A DNA stretch of 9,349 bases, taken from positions 1-9,349 of the forward strand of contig DGGQ01000122.1 of NCBI GenBank assembly GCA_002392275.1. The letters are read 5' to 3'. The position numbers and the translations under genes are program-made. Numbering within the stretch: the stretch's first letter is position 1; each line of letters starts with the position of its first letter. Shown piece after piece: positions 1-6,138 of this stretch. This DNA is from Treponema sp. UBA3870 (GTDB taxonomy: Bacteria > Spirochaetota > Spirochaetia > Treponematales > Treponemataceae). Below the pieces are notes generated by a model. That model made no database searches. It was not told where the DNA came from and was given only the letters and a program-made list of their open reading frames with translations.

Positions 1-259
1 GTGGATGGCCGATTATACATCTCAGGAAGACATGATTCTTGCCGGAGTCTACCAGAAGGGAAACTCACCGGAGATTGACGAGGCAATCGACAAGCACCCG
101 GCTATTGAAGAATTCCTCTGCCAGGATCCGGGCGAACACCTTACCATAGACGATACGCTGAACAAGCTTTCGGAGCTTTCGGGAATCAACATTCCAAAAG
201 AGGAGTACTCCGAAAGTCCTGCGAACGCACATCCTACATTCGATATACTCGCTAAATAA
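1..259 (+). CDS. fliI: FliI, flagellar export ATPase (3' end only)
   Basis: This is the C-terminal part of a gene that begins before the window; the reading frame is open from base 2 and closes with TAA at 257-259. The visible 85 residues contain MADYTSQEDMILAGVYQKG followed by SPEIDEAIDKHPAIEEFL. This matches the helical C-terminal region of FliI/SctN-type ATPases, where a 'Y-x-x-x-E-D-M/L-I-x-x-G-x-Y-x-x-G-x-x-x-x-I-D-x-A-I' pattern is conserved. FliI is the cytoplasmic ATPase of the flagellar type III export gate and works with FliH and FliJ. The catalytic Walker motifs lie upstream and cannot be seen. An in-frame ATG at 5 is internal and should not be taken as a start. fliJ follows after 26 bases in the same orientation, which strongly supports the call. 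Confidence 0.9.
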   Translation, partial: WMADYTSQEDMILAGVYQKGNSPEIDEAIDKHPAIEEFLCQDPGEHLTIDDTLNKLSELSGINIPKEEYSESPANAHPTFDILAK

Positions 260-285
260 AAGCTCTGTTTACGGGGGAGGGCGGT

Positions 286-729
286 ATGCAGAAATTCTCA
301 TTCAACATGCAGAAAATCCTTGACCTCAGAAACTACGAGCTGGATCAGGCCGAACTTGATTTGGGAAAGGTGAACGCCGAGATTGCCCGTGTGAATGCGG
401 CCCTTGACCAGATTGCCCGTGACAGGGTGGATTACGGCCGCTTTGCAGATGAGTCCCACGATTTTACAATACACAGCCAGACCCGCGCGTTTTTTATTCT
501 GCTTGACCAAAAAAAAGACGGACTCCTTGCAGAACTTGCCCAGCTTGAAGTCATTGCCGAGCAGAAAAGGGAAGTGGTCCGCCTTGCCATGCAGAAAGTA
601 AAGGTTCTCGAAAAGCTGAAAGAAAAAAAATACGCACAGTGGAAAGCCGATTTCGAAGCCCAGGAAGAGCTTGCAATGGATGACGCGGTAACGGCTCAGC
701 AGTATAGGAAATCAATTGAAGAAGAATAG
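286..729 (+). CDS. fliJ: FliJ, flagellar export coiled-coil protein
   Basis: A 147-residue, highly charged protein beginning MQKFSFNMQKILDLRNYELD. It has the FliJ family signature: a short 'F-x-F-x-x-Q-K-I/L-L-x-L-R' opening, then an almost uninterrupted alpha-helical coiled coil rich in E, K, Q, A and L (roughly residues 10-140), with no signal peptide or membrane segment. FliJ is the central stalk of the flagellar export ATPase and helps couple the FliI hexamer to the export gate. Length is typical for the family. The start is set by a strong Shine-Dalgarno (GGGGGAGG, 273-280) five bases before the ATG. It lies 26 bases after fliI, so the two are probably co-transcribed. FliJ sequences are weakly conserved, so the call rests on the opening motif, the coiled coil and the position behind fliI. 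Confidence 0.88.
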   Translation: MQKFSFNMQKILDLRNYELDQAELDLGKVNAEIARVNAALDQIARDRVDYGRFADESHDFTIHSQTRAFFILLDQKKDGLLAELAQLEVIAEQKREVVRLAMQKVKVLEKLKEKKYAQWKADFEAQEELAMDDAVTAQQYRKSIEEE

Positions 730-743
730 AACCCAACTGTATT

Positions 744-795
744 CGGAATATGTCTGTAACTTTTTATGCGGTAGTTTAATCCTTCCGTTTTTTTT
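744..795 (+). terminator. weak terminator candidate after fliJ
   Basis: CGGAA (744-748) can pair with TTCCG (783-787), immediately followed by eight T residues (788-795). The stem is only five base pairs and the loop is long, so this is a weak intrinsic terminator at best. Its place between the fliJ stop and the brnT promoter is suitable for ending the flagellar transcript. Confidence 0.3.
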
Positions 796-797
796 GT

Positions 798-827
798 TTG
801 ACAAAAAATGTATATACGCATTATAAT
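798..827 (+). promoter_or_regulatory. sigma70-type promoter of brnTA
   Basis: A consensus -35 TTGACA (798-803) is separated by 18 bases from a consensus -10 TATAAT (822-827). Transcription should start near 833-835, giving a leader of about 10 bases that still carries AGGA (834-837) seven bases before the brnT ATG. This is the best promoter match in the window and gives the toxin-antitoxin pair its own transcription separate from fliIJ. Confidence 0.8.
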
Positions 828-832
828 ATACA
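809..832. promoter_or_regulatory. candidate BrnA operator (inverted repeat over the -10)
   Basis: TGTATAT (809-815) and ATATACA (826-832) form a perfect 7-bp inverted repeat with a 10-base spacer, and the right arm overlaps the -10 hexamer. BrnA-type antitoxins repress their own promoters, so this is a reasonable operator. The assignment is inferred from position and symmetry only; AT-rich DNA can give such repeats by chance. Confidence 0.4.
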
Positions 833-844
833 CAGGATGTAGTA

Positions 845-1132
845 ATGACTTTTGAATGGGATGAAAATAAAGACCGTATGAATCAAAAAAAGCATGACGG
901 TATTTCCTTTGAATATGCGGCCAGGGTATTCTTGGACTCAAAAAGAATCGAGACGCTGGATGAAAGTCATTCTGATGAATCTGAGGAAAGGTACAATGTA
1001 ATTGGATGTGTAGAACGTGTATTGTTTGTGGTCTATACGGAACGGGGAACAGATAATATACGCATTATTTCTGCACGCAAGGCAACGCCCAAAGAGGAGA
1101 AATTGTATTATGAAAACTATGACGTTAGATGA
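845..1132 (+). CDS. brnT: BrnT family toxin (DUF497)
   Basis: A 95-residue protein with the full BrnT (PF04365) pattern: MTFEWDENKDRMNQKKHDG at the N-terminus (family form F-E-W-D-x-x-K-x-x-x-N-x-x-K-H-G), then SFEYAARVF, and the C-terminal RIISARKATPKEEKLYYENY (family form R-I-I-S-A-R-x-A-x-x-x-E-x-x-x-Y). BrnT is a RelE-fold ribonuclease toxin that reduces translation by cutting RNA and is neutralised by BrnA. Length is normal and no disruption is seen. The start has AGGA seven bases upstream. The last 23 bases overlap the start of brnA, as expected for a co-translated pair with the toxin gene first. The activity of this copy is inferred from the family. Confidence 0.92.
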   Translation: MTFEWDENKDRMNQKKHDGISFEYAARVFLDSKRIETLDESHSDESEERYNVIGCVERVLFVVYTERGTDNIRIISARKATPKEEKLYYENYDVR

Positions 1133-1412
1133 GTTAATCAGAAAGCCTCTTACAGATAAAGACAAAGAAATAATAAATGCCGCAAAGCCGATTGTTACGG
1201 ATGATTGTCCAGAAGTTACGGATGAACAGATGAAGAAATTCAAGCCTTGGTATGAAGTCCATCCAAATGGAAACGATATTTATAAAGTTTCGGTAAAGAA
1301 AACTTCTATCAGCCTAAGGATAGACACGGACGTTCTGATGGCCTTAAAAGAGATGGGCAAAGGTTATCAGACAAGAATAAACAATATCCTTAGAAAGGCT
1401 GTATTCGGGTAA
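1110..1412 (+). CDS. brnA: BrnA family antitoxin (DUF4415)
   Basis: A 100-residue protein starting MKTMTLDELIRKPLTDKDKE. The C-terminal part, SISLRIDTDVLMALKEMGKG then YQTRINNILRKAV, is the typical BrnA/DUF4415 ribbon-helix-helix DNA-binding end; the N-terminal part is polar and would wrap the toxin. BrnA neutralises BrnT and, with it, represses the operon promoter. The start at 1110 is preferred over an in-frame ATG at 1017 because that one lies deep inside brnT, whereas 1110 has AGAGGAGA (1093-1100) nine bases upstream, gives a normal-length protein and a 23-base overlap with brnT. The gene appears intact. Confidence 0.9.
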   Translation: MKTMTLDELIRKPLTDKDKEIINAAKPIVTDDCPEVTDEQMKKFKPWYEVHPNGNDIYKVSVKKTSISLRIDTDVLMALKEMGKGYQTRINNILRKAVFG

Positions 1413-1440
1413 AGGGAAAATACATATCCTAAACATTCTT

Positions 1441-1474
1441 AGTCATGCCGAAATGAATCCAGCATGACTTTTTT
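1441..1474 (+). terminator. palindrome and T-run after brnA
   Basis: AGTCATGC (1441-1448) and GCATGACT (1462-1469) form a perfect 8-bp stem with a 13-base loop, followed by a run of T to 1474. It would work as a rho-independent terminator for brnTA. In the other direction there is no T-run, so it should not terminate the convergent kinase gene. The arms also resemble GTCATGC...GCATGAC intergenic repeats known from many bacteria, so it may be a dispersed repeat serving as a terminator. Confidence 0.6.
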
Positions 1475-1483
1475 GATGTTTCA

Positions 1484-3136
1484 TCAATACCTGAATGCAG
1501 ATCCTCCGATGAACTCGCGGATTATGGACTGGCTTGGGACTGCCGTCGCCGGAATTGTGCTGAAGTTTTCGAGGAAGGTCAAAAGCCTCTGGGCCTCCGA
1601 ATATTCCTTTTCCATTGGGGTAACGCATCTTAAAAGGGGAGCCGCGTAGACTTTCAGGACGGAAAGCTCGTAGTCAAGCGCGGTGTTGAGCATTGCGTCT
1701 GCGTTGTTCTGGAACGGGAAGATGTGGAGCTGTTCACCCCTCTGTACTGAATCCCACATTGCGATTGTTCCTGCCGCGCTTTTTCCCCTGAACTGAGAGT
1801 CGCGCACAATCCTCCTTATCAGACGGTTGTCGCTCGTCGCAATCCTGTTGTGGTCGTCAAGGTTCAGCTGCGTCAATGCCGAAAGATAAATCTTGAACTT
1901 GTATTCTGGCGGCACAAGGTGTGTGAGCTTGTCGTTCAGTCCGTGGATTCCTTCCATTATAAGTATGTCGTTAGGGCCAAGGTTCATTGTCTCTCCGCGG
2001 TATGTCCTGACTCCCTCATGGAAATTGTAGTAGGGCATGTCTATCGTCTTTCCGGCGAAAAGGTCCAGCAGGTTCTGGTTGATGAGTTCAACGTCCAGGG
2101 ATTCCAGACACTCGTAGTCGTAGTCCCCGTTCTCGTCTTTTGGCGTGTCAACCCGGTTCTTGTAGTATGAGTCCAGGCTGATTACCTTCGGAGTGTATCC
2201 AAGGGCCTGGAGCTGGAGGGCAAGCTTTTTGCTCGTCGTGGTTTTTCCAGATGACGAGGGACCTGCAATCAGAACGACGCGCACGGATTTCCTGTTTCTG
2301 ATTTGGTCTGCGATGTCCGCGATGCACTTGACCTGAAGCGTCTCGGTTATGTCGATGAACTCGTTCACTTTTCTGTCGTGTATCAGCTGGTTCAGGCTTC
2401 CCGCCGATGTTACGCCGAGTCTTTTTCCCCATTTTTTGTATTTCGAGTAGATTTCAAAAAGCTTTGGCTCGTCAACAAAATCCGGTAGCCTGTCCGGTTC
2501 GCTGTGCTTGGGGAACCTGAGCAAAAATCCTTCGTGGTAGGGCATGAGGTCGAACACATTCAACTCGGATGTGGAGTTTACGAGAGGACCGAAGTAGATG
2601 TCCGCAAAATCGTCAAGCCTGTTGATTTTGATTTTTGCCGCCGCCCTGTAGTTCAGCTGCTTCCTTGATTCCACGAGCCTGAGCGTTTCAAGGAGAGTGC
2701 ATGCGTCCTCATAGGAGATGAAATCCGGCTCAATGAGTCTGTCATCTTTTACTATGGAAAGCATTTCTTCCTTCAGTCTGGCAATGTTTTCCGGTGTCAG
2801 AGGGGTATCTTTGTCTATCGTGTAATAATAGCCGTATCCAAGCGAATGACCCACCAGAAGCCGTGAATCCGGGAAAAGCTTGTGTGCGGCGGCTGCTAGA
2901 AGAAAGCAAAGTGACCGCCTGTAGATTGCTGCTCCCTCCTTTGTGTTCCCGTAGACCGGCTCAAGGTATGCGTTTATGTCCACGACCGTATCGAGCGGCT
3001 GGACTTCATTGTTCACCTTTACCGCCATGATTTTCTGCCCATTGTCCCCGAAATGCTTCATGAGCGTAAGCGGACAAATTTCATTTTCTACCTGTATGCT
3101 TGTGTTGTCTGGAAATTTAATCGTTATCTTCTTCAT
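1484..3136 (-). CDS. TGS-domain nucleoside (uridine-type) kinase
   Basis: A 550-residue three-part protein. Residues 1-62 look like a TGS domain (beta-grasp; KITIKFPDNTSIQVE). Residues about 63-215 resemble the second additional domain of threonyl-tRNA synthetase (GHSLGYGYYYTID near 96-108). Residues about 280-550 are a uridine-kinase/phosphoribulokinase P-loop domain: Walker A GPSSSGKT at 292-299, the substrate-site-like SLDSYYKNR at 320-328, and IMEGIHGLND at 393-402. Proteins of this layout are usually annotated as uridine kinase or nucleoside kinase, implying ATP-dependent phosphorylation of a nucleoside in the cytoplasm. The role of the ThrRS-like half is not settled and the true substrate cannot be read from sequence. 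The gene stands alone, convergent with brnTA. There is no Shine-Dalgarno; a -10 box lies six bases before the ATG, predicting a leaderless mRNA. Confidence 0.88.
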   Translation of the reverse strand: MKKITIKFPDNTSIQVENEICPLTLMKHFGDNGQKIMAVKVNNEVQPLDTVVDINAYLEPVYGNTKEGAAIYRRSLCFLLAAAAHKLFPDSRLLVGHSLGYGYYYTIDKDTPLTPENIARLKEEMLSIVKDDRLIEPDFISYEDACTLLETLRLVESRKQLNYRAAAKIKINRLDDFADIYFGPLVNSTSELNVFDLMPYHEGFLLRFPKHSEPDRLPDFVDEPKLFEIYSKYKKWGKRLGVTSAGSLNQLIHDRKVNEFIDITETLQVKCIADIADQIRNRKSVRVVLIAGPSSSGKTTTSKKLALQLQALGYTPKVISLDSYYKNRVDTPKDENGDYDYECLESLDVELINQNLLDLFAGKTIDMPYYNFHEGVRTYRGETMNLGPNDILIMEGIHGLNDKLTHLVPPEYKFKIYLSALTQLNLDDHNRIATSDNRLIRRIVRDSQFRGKSAAGTIAMWDSVQRGEQLHIFPFQNNADAMLNTALDYELSVLKVYAAPLLRCVTPMEKEYSEAQRLLTFLENFSTIPATAVPSQSIIREFIGGSAFRY

Positions 3137-3142
3137 GTCTAT

Positions 3143-3171
3143 ATTCTACATCAGATTTCGCTGATTGGCAA
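3143..3171 (-). promoter_or_regulatory. promoter of the nucleoside kinase gene (leaderless)
   Basis: On the minus strand TTGCCA (3166-3171) is followed by a 17-base spacer and TAGAAT (3143-3148). Each box matches the sigma70 consensus at five of six positions. Only six bases separate the -10 from the ATG, so the predicted start of transcription falls at or next to the A of the start codon. No Shine-Dalgarno is present, in agreement with leaderless translation. Confidence 0.7.
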
Positions 3172-3195
3172 AAAAATTTTCAAAGTTTTATTTTA

Positions 3196-3369
3196 TTAAT
3201 AATCGCTTTCGCACTTTTGTTCATAATCTGATGCGTTGAGTTTTTCCATCAATTTATCAAGAGGTGCGTTCATTTTCTGGGCTGCAGGCTGAGGGTCTAC
3301 GTGAAAATCCTTGACGGAAATTACAGCGGAGAAAATCCCTAGTGAACCGCTGATTAATACACGAAGCAT
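3196..3369 (-). CDS. hypothetical 57-residue ORF
   Basis: An ORF of 57 codons starting MLRVLISGSL and ending NASDYEQKCESDY. The first 20 residues are hydrophobic and the C-terminal half (DKLMEKLNASDYEQ) is helical and charged, which looks more protein-like than random AT-rich sequence. I recognise no family. The start codon lies in the loop-right arm of the hairpin at 3344-3382 and an in-frame TGA precedes it, so it may be the surviving 3' end of an older gene cut off by the palindromic insert. There is no convincing ribosome binding site. It is as likely a remnant as a functional small gene. Confidence 0.3.
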   Translation of the reverse strand: MLRVLISGSLGIFSAVISVKDFHVDPQPAAQKMNAPLDKLMEKLNASDYEQKCESDY

Positions 3370-3382
3370 TAATCAGCGGTTC
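3344..3382. repeat. perfect 15-bp hairpin 1
   Basis: GAACCGCTGATTAAT (3344-3358) and ATTAATCAGCGGTTC (3368-3382) are exact reverse complements separated by nine bases. There is no T-run on either side, so it is not a simple terminator. From memory, the AATCAGCGGTTC arm resembles intergenic dispersed repeats in several bacterial groups; this was not searched. Confidence 0.85.
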
Positions 3383-3385
3383 CCG

Positions 3386-3433
3386 GCAATTTCTCGTAAT
3401 TCTTTATACTGTAAGGAATTACTGCGAAATTGC
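3386..3433. repeat. long interrupted hairpin 2
   Basis: Outer arms GCAATTTC (3386-3393) and GAAATTGC (3426-3433) pair perfectly, then after a small internal loop GTAATTC (3396-3402) pairs with GAATTAC (3416-3422). Up to four further pairs, including one G-T, close a TACTG loop. The combined stem is about 19 pairs. It lies three bases after hairpin 1 and 13 bases before hairpin 3. Confidence 0.75.
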
Positions 3434-3446
3434 GGATTTTATGGTT

Positions 3447-3482
3447 AACACTGAATAATCCGCTTTCGGATTATTCAGTGTT
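3447..3482. repeat. perfect 16-bp hairpin 3
   Basis: AACACTGAATAATCCG (3447-3462) and CGGATTATTCAGTGTT (3467-3482) are exact reverse complements around a four-base CTTT loop. On the + strand some T-rich sequence follows (TTTCCTTGTTTTT), so it might stop + strand transcription, but no + strand gene lies just upstream. The arm is similar to that of hairpin 1 (AACCGCTGATTAAT versus AACACTGAATAAT), suggesting a shared origin. Confidence 0.85.
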
Positions 3483-3803
3483 TCCTTGTTTTTACGTCCA
3501 TTTCTTTTTCATGGGCACTTGCATTATAAATCACTTTCGTAATTTTGTCATTGAAATTCAAGCAATCAATTTCGTGGCATTTTGCGTGAAAGTGTAGTGC
3601 GGAAAACCAAATCCCATGCCATTCTCATTTTTGAACAGATTATTTTTGCAAACGAAAAGCACATAGCTGGATTTCATGTCGGCATAGTCCTGTCCCTTCA
3701 TCAAACAATCCATGTCAATCATGCTCTGGTAATAGCGAGACCGCAGCCCGATTTCTTTTTGTGCGTAAGACATCATCTCAATGTCAATGATTTTCTCAAT
3801 GTT
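3475..3803 (-). pseudogene. decayed PD-(D/E)XK nuclease / Rpn-type transposase fragment
   Basis: Two adjoining frames encode parts of one protein. From 3803 down to about 3585 the frame reads EKIIDIEMMSYAQKEIGLRS, then RYYQSMIDMDCLMKGQDYAD and SYVLFVCKNNLF, ending in HYTF. This is the conserved core of the PD-(D/E)XK family transposase/Rpn group (family pattern DIEMQ, RSRYYQSLID, KPSYVIFIC, YTF). A shift of frame at YTF, best explained by one lost base, continues as CLNFNDKITKVIYNASAHEK down to a TGA at 3475-3477 inside hairpin 3. The N-terminus is missing: a TAA at 3804-3806 interrupts the frame just upstream, and the usual Q of the DIEMQ motif is M. Full-length relatives are several hundred residues, so this is a dead remnant of a mobile-DNA-associated nuclease. 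Confidence 0.75.
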
Positions 3804-3831
3804 TTAACAAACGAATTTGTTTTTAATCCCT

Positions 3832-3862
3832 AAAAAATCGCTGGATTTTCCCATCCGTCAGC
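3832..3862 (-). terminator. terminator of the 704-residue gene
   Basis: On the minus strand, seven bases after the TAA at 3869-3871, GCT-GAC-GGAT (3862-3853) pairs with ATCC-AGC (3846-3840) with a three-base bulge and a six-base loop, then GA and six T residues (A at 3832-3837 on the + strand). The form and position fit a rho-independent terminator; the bulge lowers confidence. Confidence 0.55.
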
Positions 3863-3868
3863 CCAATT

Positions 3869-5983
3869 TTATTTGTTAAAAACCGACTCTAGTTTTTCAA
3901 GTTTCCCGAACAGCTTTGATCTTCCTTCGATTACGCTTTGCATAATCATTGACATGCGTTCTTCCTTGTAATGCTTTTTGTCCGTGCAGTCGGAAAGAAG
4001 ATTCAGGAGCCGGTCAAAATTTTTTTCACTGGATGAGTGCAGGTACACCGTTCCGTTTTTTGTGTCAAGAAAAACAGATGCGCTATCCATGTAGTCGTCC
4101 TTGCTGGAAATCCATCGCTCATATTTACTGCCGGTTTCGTGCGTCCATTTTGATTTTATTTCGTCCGGTAAATCAGCCGTGAACCTTGTCTCCGCCATGC
4201 AGATGACAACAGGCTCTCCCTTGTGTGCAATCGGCGGAACCCTTGAGACGCTGTATGAACACCAGAGTGGAACAGGGTTGAACTGAACGACTCCGCTCAA
4301 ACCTTTGAGCTCATACATCTGAGGTGCAATGATGCGTGCAAAGGATTCGATGTCTCTTGCCCTGACTCCCTTCCACCATAAAAGTGCACCGTAAACAATG
4401 AACCAGCCTCCCATATCGACAAGCACACCGAAGCAGGACTGAACGTCATCCTCGAAAAGGGTCTGAACGGTAGGCGAGTAAACCACAATCGGGCTCCCAT
4501 CCGCCTGAAGACAGGTGTAAGTGTTCTCGGCAATTTTTTCGGCAATGTCGATGGCGTAATAATTCCATCTCTGGTTTCCGAAATCTCCGCCATGGTTTGC
4601 ATTCACGTGCCATAAACTTGCAAGCCATCCATCAATCAACATGCTGACAAGTTTTTCCGGAAAGCTCTCCAATGTCTCCCTTGATTTTTTCATTTCATCC
4701 TTTAGTCGGGTCAAAATCAACCTTTCGTTTGAATACCATGCCGGTTTAATATCGTTGTTCCCCCAGTACTCATCAAACTGCTCCCGGCGTTTTTCTGCCT
4801 GCTCTTTGCTCGGAACCACGCAGCTGTCAGGCAGTTCAATGTGCGGGCGGTTTTCACGGATATCCTTTTGCTGTGTGAAGAAATCTTCATTGAATGTTTC
4901 TTTTGAATATCGACCGTCATCGTCCCTGCATGATTCTGAAGGATGTCCCCAGTTTGACCATGAGTGGCAGCTGTTGTAAAGATTTTGAAGGATGTGAAGA
5001 AATTCTTGCAGGGATTTTTCATCAAATTCTAGGTCCTTATTTTGGGAGATGTATTCGATTACGGCATTGATTGGATAATGGAGTTTTGCCATCGGGAAAA
5101 AATCGAGGACGATATCCGTTGCGTAGTCGTTGTCATTCAGAAGTTTTGAAAAAAAGGAGATGCAATCATTAAAAGCCGGCAAATCGTCGTCATATTCTGA
5201 ATAGTCCAGTTTTTCCGAAAGCTCTTTTTTCGAAGGAATGTACGGCTTGAAATTTTTGCGGTCGATTATGATATCGTCATACCAATCTTCCCTGTCTACA
5301 GTTGCGCTTACAAGATTCTCATCCTTAAAAAAGAGATATCCGCTTGCCATGGATGATTGCTGCATTAGGGAAACAAATTCTTTTCTTTCATCTATTTTTT
5401 TCTCCGGAAAGTCACGGTTGTAAATCTGCATGAAGACATCCGCCGTGCAGATTCCGTAAAGGGATGCAAGCGTTTCAGCGTAGTTAAGGAAATCTGTCAT
5501 GTCTCCCGGAGAGTATTTTTCGGCTTTGGCATCTTTATGCAGGTCCGTTATGATTTTTCGGAGTTCTCTTGGAATAATCATTTCGGGAAAAGCTTTGGAA
5601 CTCTCTTTGAATACAAACAGAAATCCGGATGTAATTGCAAATCCTGTTGCCGCTACGGATATGTTCTCAAAATCTTCTCCGAAATTATCTTCAATTATTT
5701 TTAGGCATCTGTCTTTTTCTTCTACGGTTTCCTTGGAAATAGCCGCAATGACAATAAAAATTTCGGGTGGAAGAAATCTGAATATTGAAGGAACGGAATC
5801 AAGTATTTTCGATTCCAGCAGGGCGACAAGAGAATCTTTTTTCAGCGAGTTGATTTTTGTGCTTTTATCAAGCGACATTTTTTCTGCGAGCATACAAAGC
5901 TGTTTCTTTGTGTACGAGATAAGACAGTCTTTGAGGGTATCGCAGGGTTTCTTTTCTATTTCAAATGGATAAGCCGTTTTCAT
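3869..5983 (-). CDS. uncharacterised 704-residue protein, Rho-N/SAP-like N-terminus
   Basis: A large, intact ORF that I cannot assign to a characterised family. Residues about 16-60 (DTLKDCLISYTKKQLCMLAE, then KINSLKKDSLVALLESKI) have the helix-extended-helix pattern of Rho N-terminal/SAP-like domains, which bind nucleic acid in other proteins. The segment LPPEIFIVIAAISKE (71-85) may start a second helical unit. The rest is acidic and rich in aromatic residues, with long helical stretches, a Trp/His/Cys-rich patch near the middle (SCHSWSNWGHPSESC) and a basic C-terminal tail (GRSKLFGKLEKLESVFNK). There is no signal peptide or clear membrane span, so it is probably cytoplasmic. It is monocistronic with its own promoter and terminator. 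The -10 lies six bases before the ATG and no real Shine-Dalgarno is present, so translation is probably leaderless. Any nucleic-acid role is only an inference. Confidence 0.8.
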   Translation of the reverse strand: MKTAYPFEIEKKPCDTLKDCLISYTKKQLCMLAEKMSLDKSTKINSLKKDSLVALLESKILDSVPSIFRFLPPEIFIVIAAISKETVEEKDRCLKIIEDNFGEDFENISVAATGFAITSGFLFVFKESSKAFPEMIIPRELRKIITDLHKDAKAEKYSPGDMTDFLNYAETLASLYGICTADVFMQIYNRDFPEKKIDERKEFVSLMQQSSMASGYLFFKDENLVSATVDREDWYDDIIIDRKNFKPYIPSKKELSEKLDYSEYDDDLPAFNDCISFFSKLLNDNDYATDIVLDFFPMAKLHYPINAVIEYISQNKDLEFDEKSLQEFLHILQNLYNSCHSWSNWGHPSESCRDDDGRYSKETFNEDFFTQQKDIRENRPHIELPDSCVVPSKEQAEKRREQFDEYWGNNDIKPAWYSNERLILTRLKDEMKKSRETLESFPEKLVSMLIDGWLASLWHVNANHGGDFGNQRWNYYAIDIAEKIAENTYTCLQADGSPIVVYSPTVQTLFEDDVQSCFGVLVDMGGWFIVYGALLWWKGVRARDIESFARIIAPQMYELKGLSGVVQFNPVPLWCSYSVSRVPPIAHKGEPVVICMAETRFTADLPDEIKSKWTHETGSKYERWISSKDDYMDSASVFLDTKNGTVYLHSSSEKNFDRLLNLLSDCTDKKHYKEERMSMIMQSVIEGRSKLFGKLEKLESVFNK

Positions 5984-5989
5984 TTCTTC

Positions 5990-5998
5990 ATTATAGCA
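5990..5998 (-). promoter_or_regulatory. extended -10 promoter of the 704-residue gene
   Basis: TGCTATAAT on the minus strand is a consensus -10 with an extended TGn motif, which can replace a good -35; no strong -35 is seen upstream. The hexamer ends six bases before the ATG at 5983, so the transcript should begin at or beside the start codon. Confidence 0.6.
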
Positions 5999-6012
5999 GA
6001 AAACCGGTGAAA

Positions 6013-6138
6013 ATGAAATATTCCTGTGTGAATGACAAGCGCAGTTTACTGTGTTTCGGGTTTATGTTGATTATTTCCGCAGTCCATTCGAAATCTCCCG
6101 ACCTGTCTTCCCGGTGGGGCAGTAGCGGTTGGTTCTGA
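6013..6138 (+). CDS. hypothetical 41-residue ORF with signal-peptide-like start
   Basis: A short ORF, MKYSCVNDKRSLLCFGFMLI followed by ISAVHSKSPDLSSRWGSSGW and a final F. It has a basic stretch, a hydrophobic core of about 14 residues and a possible cleavage region at SAVHS, as in an export signal, then only a short mature tail ending in TGA. GGTGA lies close before the ATG as a weak ribosome binding site. It may be a small exported peptide or the surviving 5' end of a lost surface-protein gene. The stop codon falls within the left arm of the hairpin at 6135-6182. Support is compositional only. Confidence 0.25.
   Translation: MKYSCVNDKRSLLCFGFMLIISAVHSKSPDLSSRWGSSGWF

Noticed and set aside
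1017..1109. N-terminal extension of brnA to an upstream ATG
   Set aside because: It lies wholly inside brnT in another frame; the ATG at 1110 has a Shine-Dalgarno and gives the family's normal length.
2148..2432. 94-residue minus-strand ORF in the kinase gene
   Set aside because: Out-of-frame translation of the kinase P-loop region, rich in Arg/Pro/Gln without family features.
3582..3833. 83-residue + strand ORF
   Set aside because: It is the antisense shadow of the nuclease remnant, whose minus-strand motifs are clearly recognisable.
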